Below the pieces are notes generated by a model. The model saw only the letters and a program-made list of their open reading frames with translations. It made no database searches and was not told the origin of the DNA. Positions 1 through 8,764 of a stretch of DNA of 64,000 nt are shown here, piece after piece (position 1 is the stretch's first letter; every line of letters begins with the position of its first letter). This DNA is from Rhodocyclaceae bacterium (GTDB lineage Bacteria; Pseudomonadota; Gammaproteobacteria; Burkholderiales; Rhodocyclaceae). Location of the stretch: NCBI GenBank assembly GCA_030681195.1, contig JAUXXJ010000024.1:1-64000 (forward strand). Reading direction: 5' to 3'. The position numbers were made by a program, and so were the translations under genes.

Positions 1-202
1 TGCGGAGCAGTTGAATCCCCAAGCGGTCTGGCTTCGCGTTTGCGATCATCTCAAACAGACTCTCGCCGGTATCGGTCCGCCACCAATCCTCCGATTGCTC
101 GCAAATCATGCAAACGGTATCGGCTAACTGCGGTTTTTAGGGTCATATCCCCGACATGATAAATATCAATATCGTCACGGGTTGTGTAGGAGTTTCATGG
201 GT
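1..202. other. Unassigned left edge; only ambiguous partial reading frames
   Basis: This is the stretch beyond the 3' end of the ElyC-like gene. Two incompatible short reading frames cross it: a plus-strand frame open from base 2 to a TAA near base 133, and a minus-strand frame that could begin at an ATG at base 109 and run off the left edge. Both give plausible but unrecognisable residues (about 43 and 36 codons). Neither can be chosen from this sequence alone. I see no terminator-like hairpin with a T-run behind the ElyC stop codon. Confidence 0.3.
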
Positions 203-955
203 TCAGCGAGCGAACAAGGCGTTGAATAACATTCCAAGGTATTCGTGCAAGGCGGCTGAACTACGCCCCAGTCCACCCGGCAATAGATTGGCCAGCAGCG
301 ATGGGGACTGGGTACTGAATCCGGTCGGGGCCGGGACGACCTCAAGGCCCTCCTTCTCGAACAAGGGGATGGCGCGCGGAAGATGCAGGCCATGACTGAG
401 CAGGGCAATGCGCTTGATCCCGTCGGCCCTCAGCAGCGGCGCAGAGAGAGCGGCATTCTCGGCAGTATCGCGCGACGCGCCTTCTACCCAACGCACCTGG
501 ACGCCGAACTCCGTTTCCAGTGCTTCCGCCATCAGTTCGGCTTCGGGGCGTCCGCCGTGCGGTGCGCCACCAGTGACGAGCAGTGGTAGGCTGGTTTGGC
601 GTGCCAGGTGCGCACCGTAACGTATGCGTTCCAGCGTCGCTACGCCAACTGTATCCCCACCGTATTCAGGCGCTGCGTAATAGGTTCCGCCACCCAGAAT
701 GACGAGGGCCTGTACCTGCTGCAATTGCGCCACCGTGATCGGTGGGTAGGGCTCGAGTGGGACGACCAGCGCGCGACTGACCAAGGGTGTGTTCAAGAGC
801 AACAGCGACACTACGGACAGGATTGCCAGCAGAAAACCGCCGTCCCGCCAGCGCCGACTTTTGGCGCGCATCATCCACAAGCCCAGCAAGGCCAACAGCA
901 GTAGGCTGGTGGGGGGCAGTATGAGCGTGGTGAGGAGTTTTTTGAGAAAGAACAT
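203..955 (-). CDS. elyC: YdcF/ElyC family (DUF218) membrane protein
   Basis: Predicted 250-aa inner-membrane protein of the DUF218 family. E. coli ElyC in this family affects peptidoglycan assembly and undecaprenyl-phosphate lipid use; the molecular reaction is not settled. Two hydrophobic segments lie at about residues 3-28 and 41-60. The DUF218 domain follows, with ILGGG (86-90), VTGG (127-130), SRDTAENA (161-168) and SHGLHLPRA (187-195). I placed the start at the ATG at 955; an in-frame TTG two codons upstream is possible. It is the last gene of the minus-strand block, 68 bases after WbpM. Its place at the end of a polysaccharide locus fits a role near the shared undecaprenyl-phosphate pool, but that is inference. 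Confidence 0.85.
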   Translation of the reverse strand: MFFLKKLLTTLILPPTSLLLLALLGLWMMRAKSRRWRDGGFLLAILSVVSLLLLNTPLVSRALVVPLEPYPPITVAQLQQVQALVILGGGTYYAAPEYGGDTVGVATLERIRYGAHLARQTSLPLLVTGGAPHGGRPEAELMAEALETEFGVQVRWVEGASRDTAENAALSAPLLRADGIKRIALLSHGLHLPRAIPLFEKEGLEVVPAPTGFSTQSPSLLANLLPGGLGRSSAALHEYLGMLFNALFAR

Positions 956-1023
956 GAGCAAAACAGCGGGGAGAGCTAAGGTTGGCGAGTTCTACAGCGC
1001 AAGGACGTGCCTCACCCCGTCCA

Positions 1024-2970
1024 CTACGCAGTAAGCCCCAACGCCCGTACCTCGGCCTCCTGCTCCAAATAAACCCAGTCTACAATTTCATCGTTCGGGG
1101 TGTAGCCCGATATCAGTTGCTGCATCATCAGCCGGATGACACCGACGTCATTGACGTTGAGGGCCATTTGAAGCGCATTGAGCTTGTTCTCTAAATCTGC
1201 CCACAGAATGAACTCCTCATGCGCTTTCATGATTCTCGCGTGGGAGGTGGGTTTGGGGTTATCACCGATGAGCAGCTCTTCGTAGAGTTTCTCACCGGGA
1301 CGCAGACCACTGATCTCGATCTCGATGTCACCATCGGGGTTTTGTTCATCTTTGACGGTCAGGCCCGAGAGTTCGATCATTCTTCGTGCCAGGTCCATGA
1401 TCTTGACTGACTGGCCCATGTCGAGGACGAACACATCGCCGCCTTTAGCCATGGCGCCCGCCTGGATCACCAGTTGGGAGGCTTCTGGAATGGTCATGAA
1501 GTAGCGGGTGATGTCCGGATGGGTGAGTGTAATCGGGCCGCCGTCACGGATTTGCTGCCTGAACTTGGGCACCACCGAGCCTGAGGAACCCAGCACATTG
1601 CCGAATCGCACCATGCTGAACTTGGTGCCGGGGTTGGTGGCAGCGATTGCCTGCAGCACCATTTCCGCCAAACGCTTGCTGGCGCCCATGATGTTAGTCG
1701 GACGAACAGCCTTATCGGTGCTGATCAGCACAAAGTCTGAGACGCCATTTTCAGCAGCGGCTTGTGCGGTGCGCAGTGTGCCGAGCACGTTGTTCTTGAT
1801 GCCTTCAGCAGGGTTGTGTTCGACCAGCGGTACATGCTTGTAGGCGGCAGCGTGATAGATCGTGTCGGGGTGCCAGGTGCTAATGATTTCGCGCATGCGG
1901 TCGCTGTCCTGTACTGAGGCCAGGAGAGGTACCAGCACCGTTTCACGGCCAGTGCGTTTTTCTTCGAGTTCTTGGTGAATGGCATAAAGGGCGAATTCGC
2001 TTTGTTCGATCAACAGCAGTTTGCTCGGGCCGACAGCGAGGATCTGGCGGCAGATTTCACTACCGATCGAGCCGCCGGCGCCTGTCACCATGACGACCTT
2101 GCTGCGCACGTTCATCGCCAGCAGGATGTGATTGGGCATCACAGGTTCGCGGCCGAGCAGGTCGTCGATGTCCAGTTCGCGCAGATCGGAGATGCTGACC
2201 TTGCCTTGGGCCAGGTCGGTCATGCTGGGCAATGTGCGAACGGCCACATGCGCCGTGCGAATCTGGGTCAGGATCTCGTTGCGGCGCTTGCGATTGAGAC
2301 TGGGCATCGCGAGAAATACGTCGCTGATGGTTAAGCTTGTGACCAGATTGGCCAGATCAGCCGGGTTGTAGATAGGTTGGCCATTGAGCACATGACCATG
2401 CAGGCGATCGTCGTCGTCGAGAAAGCCGACCACTTGCATCTCGTGACTATTGGCCATGGCGGCGACTAATTGACGTCCAGTGCTTCCTGCGCCATAGATG
2501 AGCACCTTGGGTCGAGTGGCCCGTTTCAGGATGCTCTGGTACTGGTCACCCAGCCAGATGCGGGCCAACGCCCGGGATGCGCCGACGAACAGGAGCAGCA
2601 GGATGGGTTGAATGATGCCGACAGTACGCGGTACGCCTGCGACGCCGATGGCTGTGAAGATGGAGGCATACAGTAAGCCGTAAATGCCTATTGCTCGAGC
2701 CACCGCCAGTAAAGCCGGCCAGCCGCTGTAGCGAAAAATAGCGCGGTAAAGCCCCGATACAATAAAGATGGGCAGTGCGATGCCAATGGATGCCCCAACG
2801 GCCCACAGGGCATTGCCTGAAAGCGACACAAATTCTCCTAGTCGCAGGTAGTAGGCAAGCCAGACGGTTAGGATGCAAAGTCCCAGATCAACCGACAGCA
2901 CTACGAAGCGCTTCGCAAGTCTTGGCAAACCTAGGATGGGAACTGCCAGCTTAGACAGGGGTTGTTTCAT
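1024..2970 (-). CDS. wbpM: WbpM/PglF-type UDP-GlcNAc 4,6-dehydratase
   Basis: Predicted 648-aa membrane-bound nucleotide-sugar 4,6-dehydratase of the WbpM/FlaA1/PglF/CapD family. These enzymes convert UDP-GlcNAc to UDP-2-acetamido-4-keto-2,6-dideoxyglucose. Four hydrophobic segments occupy about residues 22-138. A first Rossmann-like domain shows GAGSTG (160-165). The catalytic SDR domain shows TGAGGSIG (296-303) and HAAAYKHVP (373-381). It also has STDKAVRPTNIMGASK (417-432), where Met replaces the usual SDR Tyr, as in WbpM. Length is normal for the family. Upstream neighbours are a phosphoglycosyl transferase and a 4-keto reductase, which fits supply of UDP-D-QuiNAc for chain initiation. 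The ATG at 2970 is the natural start. Confidence 0.94.
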   Translation of the reverse strand: MKQPLSKLAVPILGLPRLAKRFVVLSVDLGLCILTVWLAYYLRLGEFVSLSGNALWAVGASIGIALPIFIVSGLYRAIFRYSGWPALLAVARAIGIYGLLYASIFTAIGVAGVPRTVGIIQPILLLLFVGASRALARIWLGDQYQSILKRATRPKVLIYGAGSTGRQLVAAMANSHEMQVVGFLDDDDRLHGHVLNGQPIYNPADLANLVTSLTISDVFLAMPSLNRKRRNEILTQIRTAHVAVRTLPSMTDLAQGKVSISDLRELDIDDLLGREPVMPNHILLAMNVRSKVVMVTGAGGSIGSEICRQILAVGPSKLLLIEQSEFALYAIHQELEEKRTGRETVLVPLLASVQDSDRMREIISTWHPDTIYHAAAYKHVPLVEHNPAEGIKNNVLGTLRTAQAAAENGVSDFVLISTDKAVRPTNIMGASKRLAEMVLQAIAATNPGTKFSMVRFGNVLGSSGSVVPKFRQQIRDGGPITLTHPDITRYFMTIPEASQLVIQAGAMAKGGDVFVLDMGQSVKIMDLARRMIELSGLTVKDEQNPDGDIEIEISGLRPGEKLYEELLIGDNPKPTSHARIMKAHEEFILWADLENKLNALQMALNVNDVGVIRLMMQQLISGYTPNDEIVDWVYLEQEAEVRALGLTA

Positions 2971-3019
2971 GGCGTGTAGTCCCTGAGTCCTGAGCCTTCA
3001 GAATGATCGATGACTTTCT

Positions 3020-3580
3020 TCAATGTGACACTCCGTCCCTGGCAACCACTTTCAAAGTGGTCATCCAGATTATCTTTAGATCAAACAGAAATGACCGCCG
3101 CTGCAGATACTCCACATCCAACTGAACTTTTTGGGGGATGGGGAGTTCATCCCGACCATTCACTTGTGCCCATCCGGTGAGGCCAGGCACCAGCATATGA
3201 ACCCCCAATTCTGTTCGAAGTGCAACCAGATCATGTTGATTAAACAGCGCCGGCCTCGGCCCTACCAAACTCATATCCCCTTTGAGAATGCTCCACAACT
3301 GAGGCAACTCGTCCAGACTACTTTTCCGCAGAAATGATCCAATGGGCGTCAGCCATTGATCTGGGCTCTGCAACAGGTGTGTTGCGACAGCCGGTGTATC
3401 AATCCGCATGCTGCGGAACTTCGGCATTGTGAAGATGCGGTTATGACGCCCTACTCGATTGCTCCAATGGAGGGCTGGGCCTGGCGAGGTTATCCGAACC
3501 ACAAAGGCGATGATGAGGATCGGCAAGGCTAATGCCACGGCGACCGCAAAGGCGACAGCGAAGTCAAACAACCTCTTCAT
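3020..3580 (-). CDS. Short PglC/WreU-type phosphoglycosyl transferase (initiating)
   Basis: Predicted 186-aa monotopic phosphoglycosyl transferase. This family moves a sugar-1-phosphate from a UDP-sugar to undecaprenyl phosphate and so starts repeat-unit assembly. It has the minimal PglC-like form: one hydrophobic helix (about 7-28) with an SP break (32-33), KFRSMR (54-59), the catalytic Asp-Glu pair at 90-91 and GDMSLVGPRP (101-110). It lacks the extra N-terminal domain of WcaJ/WbaP. It overlaps the upstream reductase gene by ATGA (3577-3580) and precedes WbpM. Rhizobium etli WreU, a similar enzyme, uses UDP-QuiNAc. The neighbours here suggest the same substrate, which is inference. Confidence 0.92.
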   Translation of the reverse strand: MKRLFDFAVAFAVAVALALPILIIAFVVRITSPGPALHWSNRVGRHNRIFTMPKFRSMRIDTPAVATHLLQSPDQWLTPIGSFLRKSSLDELPQLWSILKGDMSLVGPRPALFNQHDLVALRTELGVHMLVPGLTGWAQVNGRDELPIPQKVQLDVEYLQRRSFLFDLKIIWMTTLKVVARDGVSH

Positions 3581-4524
3581 GCGTTGGTCCGCTGGGCTGC
3601 GCGGCGTAAGCCTTCGTCTACCGACACCAGAGGTGTCCAGTCCAGCATCTGCCGCGTTTTGCCGATATCGACCTGGAGCGAACCACAGAGCCGCTGGTAA
3701 ATGCTCTGCTTGCCAAGCATTTCCGCTCCCAGCTTGAGTGCAGCGGCGGGCGTGTAAAACAACCGCGCGGGGGTTCCCTGTGCATCACCCATCCGCCTTA
3801 ATAGTGCAGCGGTTGATAGATCTTCGCCATCACTGACCAAAAAGGTCTGGTTGGCTGCCGCTAGATGCTTAAGACAGGTCACAATCAAATCAACCAGATT
3901 GTCCAATGCGACCAGGCTGCGACTGTTTTCAGTGACCCCAGCAAGGGGAAGCGGAATGCCCCGGGCGAGCCAACTCATCATCAAGCCAAAGTTAGCTTTC
4001 ACGCTTGGCCCATACACCAGTGGCGGGCGAATAATCACTACTTCCATACTGGTTTCGGCGGCGATACGGCGTAGCGCCTGTTCGGCCTCATACTTGGAGA
4101 CGCCATAGGGATCTTCCGGCGAGGGTACATCATCAGCTGTGAAAGGCTGCCCAGTCGTCGTGAACTCGCCATTGACCTTGATGGAACTCAGGTAAACGAA
4201 GCGTTTTACGCCTGCAGTTGCTGCTTGGCGCGCGAAATTAGCGGTTCCCGCCACATTCACACGCCGAAATTCGGACAACGGGTCCGGGCATTTTTCGTCC
4301 ATCACATGCACTCGTGCCGCCAGGTGCACAACCTGTCGCACACTTCTCAGCGCACACGTCCAATCGGTCTCTGAAAAAAGGCCGCCGATCGCGACTTCCT
4401 CAGCGCCATCCGGCTGTGACTTCAGCGTTCTAACCGCACCACGCACAGAGACCCCGTCTTTACGCAGCCTTGCGCAGAGTGCCGAACCAACGAACCCGTT
4501 CGCACCCGTGACCAGCGTTGTCAT
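3577..4524 (-). CDS. NAD-dependent epimerase/reductase, WbpV/WreQ-like (UDP-QuiNAc synthesis)
   Basis: Predicted 315-aa extended SDR protein. GANGFVGS (7-14) binds the dinucleotide, and the catalytic set is Ser 113/114, Tyr 140 and Lys 144 (YGVSK). Proteins of this type beside WbpM, such as WbpV of P. aeruginosa and WreQ of R. etli, reduce the WbpM product to UDP-D-QuiNAc. Five bases separate it from the 2-epimerase gene upstream, and it overlaps the phosphoglycosyl transferase by ATGA downstream. A C-4 epimerase acting on another UDP-HexNAc cannot be excluded from sequence alone. Confidence 0.85.
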   Translation of the reverse strand: MTTLVTGANGFVGSALCARLRKDGVSVRGAVRTLKSQPDGAEEVAIGGLFSETDWTCALRSVRQVVHLAARVHVMDEKCPDPLSEFRRVNVAGTANFARQAATAGVKRFVYLSSIKVNGEFTTTGQPFTADDVPSPEDPYGVSKYEAEQALRRIAAETSMEVVIIRPPLVYGPSVKANFGLMMSWLARGIPLPLAGVTENSRSLVALDNLVDLIVTCLKHLAAANQTFLVSDGEDLSTAALLRRMGDAQGTPARLFYTPAAALKLGAEMLGKQSIYQRLCGSLQVDIGKTRQMLDWTPLVSVDEGLRRAAQRTNA

Positions 4525-4528
4525 GGCG

Positions 4529-5659
4529 TTATAAAGCCTTGCGCCAAACGGTCCGGTTGACGTAGTCGGTATAGCTCAGCACGATGCGCAGGATTTTTTT
4601 CGAGACAGACTGTGCTTCGTAGTCTTCGACTGGCGCCATCACACGAATGTTGCGATCATGCTGTGCAATGATGACGCGCACGGCATCAAGCACACGTTCC
4701 TTTTTCAGCCCCGCCATGATCAGCGTGCCGACATCCATGCCTTCTGGGCGCTCGTGCGCATTGCGAATGGTTACTGCTGGCAGGTTGAGTAGGGAGCCTT
4801 CCTCAGTGATGGTACCGCTGTCCGACACCACGCAAAGCGCTTCCATTTGCAGCTTGACGTAATCGCAAAAACCGAAAGGCTTAAGGAACTGAATGCGACT
4901 GTCCAGCTTGTCCAGGTTAAGCGCGTCCAGACGCTTTTGGGTGCGGGGATGGGTTGATACGATGACCGGAATCTGATAGTGCTCTGCCAGTGCATTCAGG
5001 GTCTGCACCAAGTCGGTCAAGTTCTCCGGCGTATCGACGTTTTCTTCGCGGTGCATGCTGACGATGAAGTAACGCCCCTGTTCCAGCCCCATACGAGCAA
5101 GGACATCGGACGCCTGAATCTTAGGCATGTAGTAGTCCAGCACTTCACGCATGTGCGAGCCCGTCTTGATGATGGTTTCTGGACGGACACCTTCAGCAAT
5201 CAGATAGCGACGCGCATGCTCGGTCAGCACGAGGTTGATGTCGCTTAAATGATCCAGCACCTTGCGGTTCAGTTCTTCTGGCACGCGCTGGTCAAAGCAG
5301 CGGTTTCCTGCTTCCATGTGAAACACGGGAATTTTGCGGCGCTTCGCCGAGATGACTGCCAGGCAGGAGTTGGTGTCCCCATACAGCATGACTGCATCGG
5401 GCTTTTCCTGCTCCATGACCTCGTCCGATTTTTCGATAACGCGGGCAATGGTCTGTGCCGCATTATCGCCGACGGCCTCCAGGAAATGGTCTGGTTTACG
5501 AATGTCCAAGTCTTCAAAGAAAAGCTGGTTCAGTTCGTAATCGTAGTTCTGGCCAGTGTGCACTAGGACATGCTTGGTATTCATATCCAGTTCGGCAATT
5601 ACCCGGCTCATCTTGATGAGTTCGGGGCGCGTTCCAACAATTGTCATTACCTTAAGCAT
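4529..5659 (-). CDS. wbjD: Non-hydrolysing UDP-HexNAc C2-epimerase, WbjD/FnlC/WbvD type
   Basis: Predicted 376-aa GT-B-fold epimerase of the WecB family. It shows GTRPE (9-13), a HMEAG motif and a C-terminal SDSGT with ITEEGS. In the FnlABC/WbjBCD/CapEFG pathway this enzyme performs the last step, C2 epimerisation of a UDP-2-acetamido-2,6-dideoxy-L-hexose. It overlaps the dehydratase gene upstream by eight bases. The three-gene order dehydratase - reductase - epimerase differs from the usual numbering only because the reductase is transcribed first. A separate WecB paralogue at 22681-23835 makes it unlikely that this one serves ManNAc synthesis. Confidence 0.9.
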   Translation of the reverse strand: MLKVMTIVGTRPELIKMSRVIAELDMNTKHVLVHTGQNYDYELNQLFFEDLDIRKPDHFLEAVGDNAAQTIARVIEKSDEVMEQEKPDAVMLYGDTNSCLAVISAKRRKIPVFHMEAGNRCFDQRVPEELNRKVLDHLSDINLVLTEHARRYLIAEGVRPETIIKTGSHMREVLDYYMPKIQASDVLARMGLEQGRYFIVSMHREENVDTPENLTDLVQTLNALAEHYQIPVIVSTHPRTQKRLDALNLDKLDSRIQFLKPFGFCDYVKLQMEALCVVSDSGTITEEGSLLNLPAVTIRNAHERPEGMDVGTLIMAGLKKERVLDAVRVIIAQHDRNIRVMAPVEDYEAQSVSKKILRIVLSYTDYVNRTVWRKAL

Positions 5660-6662
5660 CTAGCTCTTCCTTGATGTAGTCCAGCTTCAACAAAAGTTCC
5701 TTGACCTCCTCCACATTCAGCCGAAGCGTATTGTGAGATGTGTAATCCTCGAAATGTGAGATTTTTTCCTCACCTTCGCTGAAGTACTTGGCGTAATTCA
5801 GGTCCCGGTTGTCGGCAGGAATACGGTAGTAACCGCCCATATCCGCCGCATGCGCCATCTCTTCACGGGATATCAGGGACTCGTATAGCTTTTCTCCGTG
5901 GCGGGTACCGATGACCCGCATCGCCGCCTCTGACTTGAATAACTCTCTGAGCGCCTGGCCAAGATCACCCACTGTTGTTGCAGGAGCCTTCTGGACGAAG
6001 ATGTCGCCCTGCTGGCCATGGGAAAACGCGTACAGCACCAAGTCGACGGAGTCTTCCAGCGACATGAGGAAGCGGGTCATGTTCGGATCGGTGACCGTGA
6101 TTGGTTGCCCAGTCTTGATCTGCGATACGAACAAGGGTATGACCGATCCGCGCGAGGCCATGACGTTACCGTAACGCGTGGCGCAGAACACAGTTTCCCC
6201 GGGCTGTTGCATACGTGCCTTAGCCACCATCACCTTCTCAGCCATAGCTTTGGAGATGCCCATGGCATTAATCGGGTATACGGCCTTATCAGTACTCAAG
6301 ACTACGATACGCTTGACCCCTTGCGCCGAGGCCGCGTTCAGCACATTCTCCGTCCCGAGCACATTGGTACGCACCGCCTCCATGGGATAAAACTCGCAGG
6401 AGGGCACCTGTTTCAGCGCCGCAGCATGAAAGACAAAATCGACGCCCTTCATCGCTTGCACCAAACTATCGTAATCCCGCACGTCTCCAATATGGAAACG
6501 TAATTTGCTGTTATTAAAAGCAAGCCGCATGTCTTCCTGCTTCTTCTCGTCACGGCTGAATATACGGATTTCCCGGACGCCGGTACCCAAGAACCGGTTC
6601 AGTACCGTCTGGCCGAAGGAACCGGTACCCCCGGTAATCATTAGCACACCGCCATCAAACAT
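5652..6662 (-). CDS. wbjB: UDP-GlcNAc 4,6-dehydratase/5-epimerase, WbjB/FnlA/CapE type
   Basis: Predicted 336-aa soluble SDR dehydratase related to WbpM and PseB. It shows TGGTGSFG (10-17), HAAALKQVP (79-87), STDKAVYP (123-130) and AMGISK (133-138) with Met in place of the SDR Tyr. WbjB-type enzymes dehydrate UDP-GlcNAc and epimerise C5 (and C3), giving a keto-L-hexose for the next reductase. I chose the ATG at 6662 because a clear GGGAGG ribosome site lies about eight bases upstream; an in-frame ATG at 6692 lies well inside the preceding gene. It overlaps the reductase gene by eight bases and the epimerase gene by eight bases. Confidence 0.93.
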   Translation of the reverse strand: MFDGGVLMITGGTGSFGQTVLNRFLGTGVREIRIFSRDEKKQEDMRLAFNNSKLRFHIGDVRDYDSLVQAMKGVDFVFHAAALKQVPSCEFYPMEAVRTNVLGTENVLNAASAQGVKRIVVLSTDKAVYPINAMGISKAMAEKVMVAKARMQQPGETVFCATRYGNVMASRGSVIPLFVSQIKTGQPITVTDPNMTRFLMSLEDSVDLVLYAFSHGQQGDIFVQKAPATTVGDLGQALRELFKSEAAMRVIGTRHGEKLYESLISREEMAHAADMGGYYRIPADNRDLNYAKYFSEGEEKISHFEDYTSHNTLRLNVEEVKELLLKLDYIKEELDA

Positions 6663-7530
6663 TTGCGATTCCTCCCGCCAACCAGTCATCATGCATTTCC
6701 TTTATCAACGTGGTCCAATCGGCAGCTCGGTAACCGGTCTCCGCTGAAAATTTTCTCGAATCGAGACTGCGGTCGATCACAACCGAATCATCCGGCTCGA
6801 TCTCAGTGGTCAAACCATACTCTCGCGTAATCACGCGGAGCAAACACTCCTTGTCGATCGACTCCGCACCGACATGATAAAGGCCGGAAAGCGAACCATT
6901 AGGTATCACGATGTCGCGAACCACACGGGCAAACTCCACGGTCGGCAAGCCGGAGAAGATCGCCCGGCGATACCCTTTGCACCGGGACTGGGCAAGAAAC
7001 CACTCGAGCAATCCCAATCGCGTACCGAGTTCATGCCCTATGGTGGATGTCCGCAATGTTATCGAACCCAGGGACGCAACTTCCCCGAGATGCTTGGTTT
7101 TGCCATAGACATCCCGGGCGTCTGCCAAATCAGCTTCAGAGTAATTCCCCTTGCTTCCGGAAAAAACGCAATCCGTGCTGACATGAATCAAGCGCGCACC
7201 AGAAACACCGCACAACTCGGCCAGGCGATGTGGGATTAAGGCATTCATAGTCAGCGCCTCAAGTGGATCAGTGCCTCCCGGGACATGCTTCGTCAGCCCC
7301 GCGCAATTCACCACAACATCCGGGGAACACTTGCGGAACAATCGGATAAGGGCATCGCTGTTGGTCAAGTCGACGCCTGAGATGAGCCGCGAAGCCGTCT
7401 CCAAAGGCACTCGTCCGAGTGCTGATTCGGACCGTACTGTGCCAAATACCTGCCACCCTGCCTGCCAGGCAAGTATGCGCAGCATAGTGCTGCCAATCAT
7501 TCCGTTGGCCCCCAACACCATAACTTTCAT
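6655..7530 (-). CDS. RmlD-like 4-keto reductase of the L-HexNAc pathway
   Basis: Predicted 291-aa SDR protein of the RmlD (dTDP-4-dehydrorhamnose reductase) type. It has GANGMIGS (7-14), VSTDCVFSG, and a YGKTK motif supplying Tyr and Lys. It sits between the WbjB-like dehydratase and a WbuB-like transferase, so it should reduce the 4-keto intermediate. It differs from WbjC, CapF and FnlB, which carry an extra C-terminal cupin domain and are about 370 aa long. Vibrio cholerae O37 WbvR is RmlD-like, and its pathway leads through L-RhaNAc to L-QuiNAc. It overlaps the transferase gene by ATGA (7527-7530). Confidence 0.85.
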   Translation of the reverse strand: MKVMVLGANGMIGSTMLRILAWQAGWQVFGTVRSESALGRVPLETASRLISGVDLTNSDALIRLFRKCSPDVVVNCAGLTKHVPGGTDPLEALTMNALIPHRLAELCGVSGARLIHVSTDCVFSGSKGNYSEADLADARDVYGKTKHLGEVASLGSITLRTSTIGHELGTRLGLLEWFLAQSRCKGYRRAIFSGLPTVEFARVVRDIVIPNGSLSGLYHVGAESIDKECLLRVITREYGLTTEIEPDDSVVIDRSLDSRKFSAETGYRAADWTTLIKEMHDDWLAGGIANV

Positions 7531-8750
7531 ATATCACTCCCGATCAACTTATTCATATGCCCTATCAATTCCGTAACTAACTTTTCGTGATCGAAGTGCT
7601 CGCGGTAATAAGCTTGCGCATTTGCACCCAGACGCGCGCGTTGGCTCTCCGACATCCCATACAGACGCAATACTGCATCTGCTAGGGCACCGGGGTCTTC
7701 TGCCGGCACTGCAAGGCCGGCATCGGCATCGGCTATCAATCTCGCCCCTTCGCCATTCATGCACGCAATTATCGGCCGTCCCACCGCCATATAGGCCTGT
7801 ATCTTGTTTGGCACCGTGGCGGCAAAAATCGGTCGATCCGCCAACGTCACCAACAGGGCGGAAGCCTTCGCCAAAAGAAATGGCATGGTCTCGACAGGAA
7901 GTCGTCCGGCGAGGTGCAGATTGGTCAGTTGGCGTCGTTCGGCCTCCAAGCGCATCCAGTCCAGTTCGCTCCCGGAACCCAAGATCACGAGGTGAATATC
8001 GCGATGTGCTAAGAGACGTGCCGCCGCCTCAACTATGACCTGAACTGCCTGCGCCGAACCGACATTTCCAGCAAACACGACACAGAATCCTTGTTCAAGT
8101 ACTGGCAACTCTATCCCGGCCGCTGCACTAGGGTCACAGAATGATTTATCCACCGAATTAGGGTAATAGGCAATCCGCACATTAGGTGCAAGACGCCGGA
8201 CCGAATCAATAAACGGCCGAGATGAAACCAGAACGAGGTCGGAATGGCGATAGATGAACTTCACCACGCCTTCCACGGCCCCGAGGATCCAGCGGCTTCG
8301 GACATAACCTGTCGCCTCCAGGCTCTCAGGCCAGAGGTCTTGCACGTAAGTGACGACGGGCACCCGCTTTATCCACCCAATCAGCAGCGCCGGCAAGGCC
8401 TGAAGGAGGGGCGATGGGCAATAGACGAGGATGATGTCGGGACGTACGCTGCGCAACAACCAAGGGCCAAACAACGCCCCCGAAATTATGAAGGAAAAAT
8501 AGTTGAGCGCCAGACGGGGGGCACTGCGTTGTCCGCGAGGATAGAGTGGAACACGCAGTACGGGCACTCTTCCCATGAACTCGGCGAGGCAGCCGCCCGC
8601 CTTGTAGCCTGAATAAATTCGTCCCTCCGGATAATTCGGCTTGCCAGTCAATACAGTCGTCTCCACACCTCGGTCAACCAGCGAAGATGTCAGTTCGTTG
8701 ATCCGGAAACCCTCTGGCCAGAAATATTGAGAAATCACAAGTACCCGCAT
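7527..8750 (-). CDS. wbuB: WbuB-like GT4 glycosyltransferase
   Basis: Predicted 407-aa GT-B glycosyltransferase of family GT4. The N-terminal half has ISQYFWPEGFRINEL and DLWPESLEATG, typical of the WbuB group. The C-terminal half shows FAGNVGSAQAVQVIVEAA and KIQAYMAVGRPIIA for donor binding. WbuB proteins commonly sit beside wbjB/wbjD-type genes and transfer L-FucNAc (or the sugar made by that set) to the lipid-linked acceptor on the cytoplasmic side. Linkage and exact donor are inferred from context. The ATG at 8750 lies 14 bases after the preceding gene. Confidence 0.88.
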   Translation of the reverse strand: MRVLVISQYFWPEGFRINELTSSLVDRGVETTVLTGKPNYPEGRIYSGYKAGGCLAEFMGRVPVLRVPLYPRGQRSAPRLALNYFSFIISGALFGPWLLRSVRPDIILVYCPSPLLQALPALLIGWIKRVPVVTYVQDLWPESLEATGYVRSRWILGAVEGVVKFIYRHSDLVLVSSRPFIDSVRRLAPNVRIAYYPNSVDKSFCDPSAAAGIELPVLEQGFCVVFAGNVGSAQAVQVIVEAAARLLAHRDIHLVILGSGSELDWMRLEAERRQLTNLHLAGRLPVETMPFLLAKASALLVTLADRPIFAATVPNKIQAYMAVGRPIIACMNGEGARLIADADAGLAVPAEDPGALADAVLRLYGMSESQRARLGANAQAYYREHFDHEKLVTELIGHMNKLIGSDI

Positions 8751-8764
8751 TTGTCGTCACCCAC

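Noticed and set aside
6655..7530. Assignment of the reductase as WbjC/CapF
   Set aside because: At 291 residues it lacks the cupin domain of those enzymes and resembles RmlD/WbvR instead.
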